From CAWELS01 sp964468205 (GTDB taxonomy: Bacteria > Acidobacteriota > Terriglobia > Bryobacterales > Bryobacteraceae), in contig CAYXVG010000073.1 in assembly GCA_964468205.1 (NCBI GenBank), positions 1 through 27,995 of the forward strand: 27,995 bases of DNA. The letters are read 5' to 3'. The notes under the pieces were generated by a model. That model made no database searches. It was not told the DNA's origin and saw only the letters and a program-made list of their open reading frames with translations. Both the position numbers and the translations under genes were made by a program. Of the stretch, positions 22,857-27,995 are shown in pieces (position 1 is the stretch's first letter; the number at the start of each line of letters is the position of its first letter).

Positions 22857-24296
22857 TTGCGATTTGCTTGGGTGAGCGTCATTCTATTGTTGTTGTGGAC
22901 CGCCATTGCGGCAGAGGCGGCGGATCGGCCGAACGTCGTGTTGGCAATGGCGGACGACTGGGGTTGGCCCCACGCGGGGGCCTACGGCGATACGGGCGTG
23001 AAGACTCCCGCCTTTGACCGGCTTGCGCGCGAGGGCGTATTGTTCGAACACGCGTACGTATCCTCGCCCTCCTGCTCACCGAGCCGGGGCGCGATAGTCA
23101 CGGGGCAGCATTTCTGGCGGCTGGAAGCGGGCGCGAATTTGTGGAACGTGTGGCCGTCGAAGTTCGCCGAATATCCGAAGATGTTGGCCGAAGCCGGCTA
23201 TCACGTTGGCAGTTTCCGCAAAGCCTGGGGGCCCGGAGAGCATCCGGACAGTGAACACAATCCCGGCGGAAAGCAATACAAGAGCGTTGATGAATTCTTC
23301 GCGGCTCGCGAGGACGGCAAGCCGTTCTGCCTGTGGTTCGGCACGAGCGATCCGCACCGGCCGTACGTGAAGGATTCCGGCGAGAAGAGCGGCATTGACC
23401 TATCGAAGGTGCATTTGTTCGGGCACTATCCAGATGTTCCTGAAATACGTGGCGATGTGGCCGACTACTACTTTGAGGTGCAGCGGTGGGATAGCGACGT
23501 GGCATCACTGCTGAAACGGCTCGAGGAGATGGGTGAATTGGACAACACCATCATCGCCATGAGCGGCGATCACGGCATGCCTTTCCCGCGCGCGAAAGGA
23601 AATCTCTATGACTCCGGCGCCCGGGTGCCGCTGGCGATCATGTGGAAGGAAGCGGTTCCGGGCAGCCGAACGGTGACCGATTTTGTTTCGCTCACAGATC
23701 TCGCGCCGACATTTCTGGAAGCGGCGGGTTTACGGATTCCGGAGATGATGACGGGACAGTCGCTGGTGGCGCTGCTGAAATCCGGCAAGTCCGGGCGGGT
23801 GGAAGCGGATCGTTCCTATGCATTGACCGGCAAGGAACGGCATTGCCCCGCTCAGGAAGCGCCGGATAGCGGCGGCTACCCGATGCGGGCGATCCGGACG
23901 GATGATTTCCTGTATATACGGAATTTCCGGACTGACCGCTGGCCGGCGGGGACTCCCAACTGGGAAAAGGCCTATATCGAGCGGGCGTGGCTAGCGGATG
24001 CCGACAACGGACCGACGAAGACATTCCTGTGGGAGAACCGGGACAAGCCGGACATGAAGCGCTACTACGAGCTCTCATTCGGGATGCGGCCGGAAGAGGA
24101 GTTGTACGACTTGAAGACGGATCCGGAGCAGTTGTACAACGTCGCGGATGAAGCCAAGTACAAGGCGGTACGGGATAGGCTCTGGCAGCAGTTGAAGGCG
24201 GAACTTGAGAGGTCAGGGGATCTGCGCGTCGCCGGTAAGGGTGACTTCTACGATCGCCAGAAATACCTCGGCGGAGCGCCCAAGTTTCCGGAGTAG
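22857..24296 (+). CDS. Sulfatase (formylglycine-dependent, CSPSR type)
   Basis: Extracytoplasmic sulfate-ester or N-sulfate hydrolase of the S1 family; 479 residues from TTG 22857. Metal-binding Asp33-Asp34 (MADDWG) and the formylglycine motif CSPSR (Cys73) are present. The stretch SGDHGMPFPRAKGNLYDSG carries the second metal-binding Asp-His. The DDWGWPHAGAYGD start and CSPSR resemble N-sulfoglucosamine sulfohydrolase-like enzymes, but the substrate is a guess. TTG 22857, preceded by AAAGGA, gives a clean signal peptide (MRFAWVSVILLLLWTAIAAEA). The upstream in-frame GTG at 22782 would give a long basic n-region and is less likely, though not excluded. A formylglycine-generating enzyme must act elsewhere in the genome. 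Confidence 0.9.
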   Translation: MRFAWVSVILLLLWTAIAAEAADRPNVVLAMADDWGWPHAGAYGDTGVKTPAFDRLAREGVLFEHAYVSSPSCSPSRGAIVTGQHFWRLEAGANLWNVWPSKFAEYPKMLAEAGYHVGSFRKAWGPGEHPDSEHNPGGKQYKSVDEFFAAREDGKPFCLWFGTSDPHRPYVKDSGEKSGIDLSKVHLFGHYPDVPEIRGDVADYYFEVQRWDSDVASLLKRLEEMGELDNTIIAMSGDHGMPFPRAKGNLYDSGARVPLAIMWKEAVPGSRTVTDFVSLTDLAPTFLEAAGLRIPEMMTGQSLVALLKSGKSGRVEADRSYALTGKERHCPAQEAPDSGGYPMRAIRTDDFLYIRNFRTDRWPAGTPNWEKAYIERAWLADADNGPTKTFLWENRDKPDMKRYYELSFGMRPEEELYDLKTDPEQLYNVADEAKYKAVRDRLWQQLKAELERSGDLRVAGKGDFYDRQKYLGGAPKFPE

Positions 24297-24359
24297 GTTG
24301 GGTCTGGCCGGGAGGCTGGTTTGATCTGCCGTCCCTGGCGTTGAGAGAATTGGGCGGTG

Positions 24360-25712
24360 ATGAGACGCAGAGATTTTCTGACCGCGATGGGCGGCCTCGC
24401 GGCCGGTGCGGGCGCCGGTTGGTCGGCTCCAGCCGCGAAGCCGAACATCCTCTTGGTTCTTGCCGACGACCTCGGTTACGGCAATCCCGGCTGTTTCGGA
24501 GGGAAGCGCATCGCGACGCCGAACATGGACCAGTTGGCCGCCGAGGGAGTGCGATTCACGCAAGCCTACGCCGGCTCGACCGTATGCGCGCCGTCGCGCT
24601 GCTGCCTGGAGGCAGGCCTGCACACGGGGCATGCCCGTACGCGGGGCAACATGTATCCCAACCTTCCGCAACTGCCGGGTAGCGTTTCCTTGGGGAACGT
24701 GATGAAGGAGGCTGGTTACCGCACGGGCTTGATCGGCAAGTGGTCGCTCGGGCATCTCGGCTCCACCGGCTACCCGCTCGATCAGGGTTACGAGGAGTTC
24801 CTCGGTTACTTTAGCCAGACGCACGCGCACAACTACTACCCGGAGCACCTGCTGGACGGGCGGACGGCGCGGACCCTGCGGGGGAACATGGCGAGGTCGC
24901 GGCGCGAGGACTACGCACCAGACTTGTTCGCGGAGCGCGCGCTGGAGTTCCTCGGTAATGACGACGGGCGTCCGTTCTTCCTCTACTTCTCCACCACGAT
25001 TCCGCATGCCAACAACGAAATGGGCCGCGATACGGGCGACGGTATGGAAATTCCCACCCACGGCCAATATGCGCGCGAGGATTGGCCGAATCCGGAGAAG
25101 GGATACGCCGCGATGGTGACACGGCTCGACAGCGACCTTGGCCGGATGATGGACAAGCTGCGCGAGGCCGGCAAGGACCGGGACACGCTGATTCTGTTCA
25201 GTTCGGATAACGGTCCGCACCGGGAGGGTGGCCACGATCCCGAGTTCTTCGATGATAACGGTCCGCTACGGGGCATCAAACGCGACCTGTATGAAGGCGG
25301 CATTCGCGTGCCGACGATGGCTCGGTGGCCGGGCGGGATTCCGGCGGGGAGAACGAGCGAACATCCGTGGGCATTTTGGGACATCCTGCCGACTTTCGCG
25401 GAACTGGCCGGGGCCGGCGCGCCGTCGGGCCTCGATGGGATTTCGATCGTTCCCGAACTCACCGGGGCCGGGACGCAGCGGGCGCATGAGTATCTGTATT
25501 GGGAGTTTCACGAAGGCCGGTTCGGGCAGGCGGCCCGGATGGCGAACTGGAAGGGAGTCCGGCGCGATTCCGACAGGCCGCTCGAGGTCTACAACCTCGC
25601 GGAGGACGTGGGTGAGCAGCGCGACGTCGCGGCGGAGCAGCCGGCGGTCCGCGAGCGGCTGGCGGAGATCTTGCGGACGGCCCGGACGGATTCGCCGTAC
25701 TGGCGCGTTTGA
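24360..25712 (+). CDS. Sulfatase (arylsulfatase A-like, CAPSR type) with Tat signal
   Basis: Second S1-family sulfatase of the cluster, 450 residues. It begins MRRRDFLTAM, a Tat-like signal (RRRDFL followed by GGLAAGAGAG), so it is probably exported folded. The active site has Asp36-Asp37 (LADDLG) and formylglycine Cys76 in CAPSR. The IGKWSLGHLG stretch has Lys and His active-site residues, and FSSDNGPH supplies further metal ligands. The GIRVPTMARWPG and C-terminal LYNL/VYNL-type regions match arylsulfatase A-like proteins. ATG 24360 follows an adjacent GTG at 24357; GGGCGG precedes both. Two unlike sulfatases side by side suggest removal of sulfate from more than one position or linkage of one glycan. 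Confidence 0.92.
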   Translation: MRRRDFLTAMGGLAAGAGAGWSAPAAKPNILLVLADDLGYGNPGCFGGKRIATPNMDQLAAEGVRFTQAYAGSTVCAPSRCCLEAGLHTGHARTRGNMYPNLPQLPGSVSLGNVMKEAGYRTGLIGKWSLGHLGSTGYPLDQGYEEFLGYFSQTHAHNYYPEHLLDGRTARTLRGNMARSRREDYAPDLFAERALEFLGNDDGRPFFLYFSTTIPHANNEMGRDTGDGMEIPTHGQYAREDWPNPEKGYAAMVTRLDSDLGRMMDKLREAGKDRDTLILFSSDNGPHREGGHDPEFFDDNGPLRGIKRDLYEGGIRVPTMARWPGGIPAGRTSEHPWAFWDILPTFAELAGAGAPSGLDGISIVPELTGAGTQRAHEYLYWEFHEGRFGQAARMANWKGVRRDSDRPLEVYNLAEDVGEQRDVAAEQPAVRERLAEILRTARTDSPYWRV

Positions 25713-25753
25713 GGTGGCAGGCGCCGTTCACATAGAGGATAATGGAGTCCGGT

Positions 25754-27532
25754 ATGCGCCGGATCTGTCTTCTCGCCATTCTTCTTTGCACCGCGGTGGC
25801 CGCGGAACTGCTGCCGGACGGCTCGGAGTTTCCGGTATGGAGCGATACCACGGCTTACTCGCGCACCCTCCAAGTGAACCAGCGGCATCCCGCGGCTTCG
25901 GATGCGAACGACGGAACGACCGATGCTCCGCTGCTGACGATCAGCCGGGCCGCTGAGCTTGTCCAGGCGGGCGAGCGGGTGGTAATCCACTCGGGCGTGT
26001 ACCGGGAGATGGTGCGGCCGCGGCGGGGCGGCGAAGGTCCGGACCGGATGATCGCCTTCGCGGCGGCGCCGGGAGCGGAAGTCGTGATCAAGGGGTCGCG
26101 TGTTCTTGAGTCCGGCTGGAAGCGCTCCGATCACCCGGAGTTCGAGGAGCCGCGGCGGTTCTCTAAGAAGCTGTGGATGGCGGCGCTGCCGGACGAGCTG
26201 TTTGAAGACGGCTACTATCCGTTCCGGACGCCGAACGCCTCGGACGCGGAGGTGGACCTGATGCCATGGATGGCGGCTTGGAAGGGCCGCGTTCCCTACA
26301 CTAACCCGCGGGGGCTCCTCTTTCAGGACGGCCGCAGGCTCGAGCAGCTTGTTTCGTACCATGATTTGGTGCGGCTGCCGGGCTCCTACTGGGTCGCCAG
26401 TGACGGGCGCACCATTCACGTTCATCCGTTTGGCGGAGGGGATCCGGGTGAGTCGCTCTTCGAGGTGGCGACGCAGAGCCACATCATCAAGCCGGAGAAG
26501 CCGGGGCTCGGCTACATCCGCATCAGCGGGCTGACCCTTGAGCACTGCGCGAACGGGTTCGCGCGTATCGGCACGGGAGCGCTCTTCACCATGGGCGGGC
26601 ATCATTGGATTATCGAGAACAACACGGTGCGCCACGTGAACTCGGTGGCCATGGAGATCGGTTACGAGATTCAGGAGAAGCGGGATCCGAAGCGAGTGGA
26701 GCGCGCGGACCAGGACCTCGGCAAGACGATCGTTCGCAACAACCGGATCGGCGACGCCGGCACCGGCGGCATCCAGGGCCACAACGTTACTCGCGCCCTG
26801 GTGGAGAACAACGACATTCGGAACGTCGGCTGGCAGGACGCGGAGTACTACTGGGAGTGCGCCGCCATCAAGCTGCTCATCAACAACGGCACGCTGGTGC
26901 GCCGGAACCATATCGCGGACATTCAGGCGGCCGGCGGGATCTGGCTGGACTGGAACAACCGGAACTCACGCATTACCCGCAACCTGATCCGCAACGTGCA
27001 GACCGCGCAGGCGGCCATATTCATTGAGGCTTCGCAACACGCGAACCTGGTGGACAACAACGTCATCTGGGAGATCGACGGCCAGGGCGTGCGGCTGGCC
27101 GATACGGACAAGACCGTCGTTGCCCACAACCTGATAGCGCGCACCCGCGAGGAGTTGGTCTACGCCAAGGTGGCCACCAAGCGCAGCCTGGGCGGGCGTC
27201 CGCTCACCGCGGCCGGCAACCGCGTGGTGAACAACCTGTTCCTCGATCCCCGCAAGCCCCTGGCGCTCGCGGACGGCAACGATGCGGGTTCGAATGTTTA
27301 TGCGTGGACGGGGCGGGAGGTTTTTGAAATCGGCGGGGAAGCGGAGTCCATCGCGGTAGCGGCCAAGGCCGCTTTCGATCCAAGCTCCCTCACCCTCTCC
27401 CTCGAGTTGGATCTGCTTCCCGGAACTGGCGAGCCTCTTGTCACGACAGACTACTTCGGGTGTTCTCGCGATGTCTCCCAATCACTGCCCGGACCCTTCG
27501 CAACGGCGCCTCGCAATATCGGCTTGCGTTAG
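25754..27532 (+). CDS. Secreted right-handed parallel beta-helix protein
   Basis: A 592-residue exported protein with a signal peptide (MRRICLLAILLCTAVA). Residues ~45-110 have the DUF1565/pectate-lyase-like start: NDGTTDAPLLTISRAAELVQ and VVIHSGVYREMV. A long run of right-handed beta-helix coils follows, with recurring asparagine-ladder units (IIENNTVRHV, TIVRNNRIGDAG, LVENNDIRNV, LVRRNHIADI, RITRNLIRNV, LVDNNVIWEI). Such folds occur in polysaccharide lyases and glycoside hydrolases. I cannot assign a catalytic family. Start: ATG 25754, with GGAG six bases before it; ATG 25742 would add four residues. As the last gene of the cluster, it could be the depolymerase for the sulfated polymer. Confidence 0.85.
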   Translation: MRRICLLAILLCTAVAAELLPDGSEFPVWSDTTAYSRTLQVNQRHPAASDANDGTTDAPLLTISRAAELVQAGERVVIHSGVYREMVRPRRGGEGPDRMIAFAAAPGAEVVIKGSRVLESGWKRSDHPEFEEPRRFSKKLWMAALPDELFEDGYYPFRTPNASDAEVDLMPWMAAWKGRVPYTNPRGLLFQDGRRLEQLVSYHDLVRLPGSYWVASDGRTIHVHPFGGGDPGESLFEVATQSHIIKPEKPGLGYIRISGLTLEHCANGFARIGTGALFTMGGHHWIIENNTVRHVNSVAMEIGYEIQEKRDPKRVERADQDLGKTIVRNNRIGDAGTGGIQGHNVTRALVENNDIRNVGWQDAEYYWECAAIKLLINNGTLVRRNHIADIQAAGGIWLDWNNRNSRITRNLIRNVQTAQAAIFIEASQHANLVDNNVIWEIDGQGVRLADTDKTVVAHNLIARTREELVYAKVATKRSLGGRPLTAAGNRVVNNLFLDPRKPLALADGNDAGSNVYAWTGREVFEIGGEAESIAVAAKAAFDPSSLTLSLELDLLPGTGEPLVTTDYFGCSRDVSQSLPGPFATAPRNIGLR

Positions 27533-27995
27533 CCGGGCCGGCGAAGCAGCACCCAGACGGCCCACATACGAAGGTTGACAGGAATTGTTCTCTGGTCAGG
27601 GAACCGGGCTGAAGACAAGATATCTGTTTTACCTATATTGGCGCCGTCATTCGTATTGCTGGCGCTGCGGATAAGGGTTGCCCTGAAGCCGGCATGAGGA
27701 TTCAGAAGCTCGGCGGGATTGCTTCGGCCTTTCTTGTGTCTCTGCTCGGGGATAAGTTGGCGATCCGCAGGATCTTTGGCGCTGAGCGCGTTGCAGCAGG
27801 TGGAGGCCGTACGAACCGCGCTTGGGCGCAAGGGACTTCGGCGGAGTGGAAGCGGAGTGGTAGGACGGCTGGCATACGACCTGAAACTGAAGGAAGTGCT
27901 TCAAGATCTCCCTTCGCGCACGGCATCGAGGGGGGAACGGGACGCCATTCAGCATATTCGCGCTCCGCTCGGCGTAGGCTACGATACCGCGCGGG
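27533..27995. other. Terminal region without an assignable gene
   Basis: I see no convincing gene here. TTGACA at 27575-27580 and TATATT at 27634-27639 are not properly spaced. One plus-strand frame is open from just after a TGA (27695-27697) to the window end. It contains plausible protein-like sequence (LSALQQVEAVRTALGRKGLR, then VVGRLAYDLKLKEVLQDLPS) without a good start or ribosome binding site. It may be the 5' part of a gene, or a fragment, continuing beyond the window. Several minus-strand frames are equally open, so the coding strand is unresolved. Confidence 0.25.

Noticed and set aside
24213..25235. Minus-strand 340-codon frame opposite the second sulfatase
   Set aside because: It covers the junction of two sulfatases with intact catalytic motifs and shows no independent gene signals.
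25589..26911. Minus-strand 440-codon frame opposite the beta-helix gene
   Set aside because: The plus strand has repeated beta-helix Asn motifs and a signal peptide; the minus frame has no domain and spans a gene boundary.

Overview
This is a GC-rich bacterial chromosome segment, most consistent with an Acidobacteriota member of the Bryobacter/Solibacter type. That assignment is an inference from gene content: Tat-exported sulfatases and a Gfo/Idh/MocA oxidoreductase, a large secreted PIG-L deacetylase beside a sodium:solute symporter, a PadR-controlled efflux locus, a VirB10-like glycine-zipper protein, and frequent GTG/TTG or apparently leaderless starts. I see no tRNA, rRNA, CRISPR array, integrase or transposase.

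Layout. 1-3745 (minus): a PadR-type repressor, a TolC-like outer-membrane channel and an RND pump subunit that runs off the left edge. They read as one operon, with inverted and direct repeats at the padR start that look like an autoregulatory operator. 3874-5235 (plus): an orphan membrane polyferredoxin. 5437-8080 (minus): a MoxR-type AAA+ ATPase overlapping a ~610-residue partner whose N-terminal part resembles DUF5682/ChaN-TraB-like proteins. This pair is the least understood locus here. 8197-8550 (plus): a small secreted POTRA-like protein behind a near-consensus promoter. 8739-9383: a CDP-alcohol phosphatidyltransferase whose start region is tandemly duplicated. 9422-13822 (plus): secreted PIG-L deacetylase with a GATase-like C-terminus, a 50-residue single-TM protein and a sodium:solute symporter. 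The first two overlap by ATGA.

13935-15065 (minus): MscS-type channel. 15345-17070 (plus): an outer-membrane beta-barrel protein with a TTG start, then a single-domain response regulator. 17067-18594 (minus): an unrecognised 187-residue protein and a membrane-anchored proline-rich VirB10-like protein. 18710-20160 (plus): tRNA-dihydrouridine synthase overlapping ribonuclease HI. 20206-20433 (minus): the remnant of an AraC-type DNA-binding domain, broken by an in-frame TAG.

20532-27532 (plus): a compact five-gene cluster (xylose-isomerase-like TIM barrel, Tat-exported Gfo/Idh/MocA oxidoreductase, two formylglycine sulfatases and a secreted parallel beta-helix protein). It looks like a catabolic unit for a sulfated polysaccharide or glycoconjugate: the beta-helix protein and sulfatases would act outside the cytoplasm, and the oxidoreductase/isomerase pair on released sugars. 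The last ~460 bases hold no gene I can identify.
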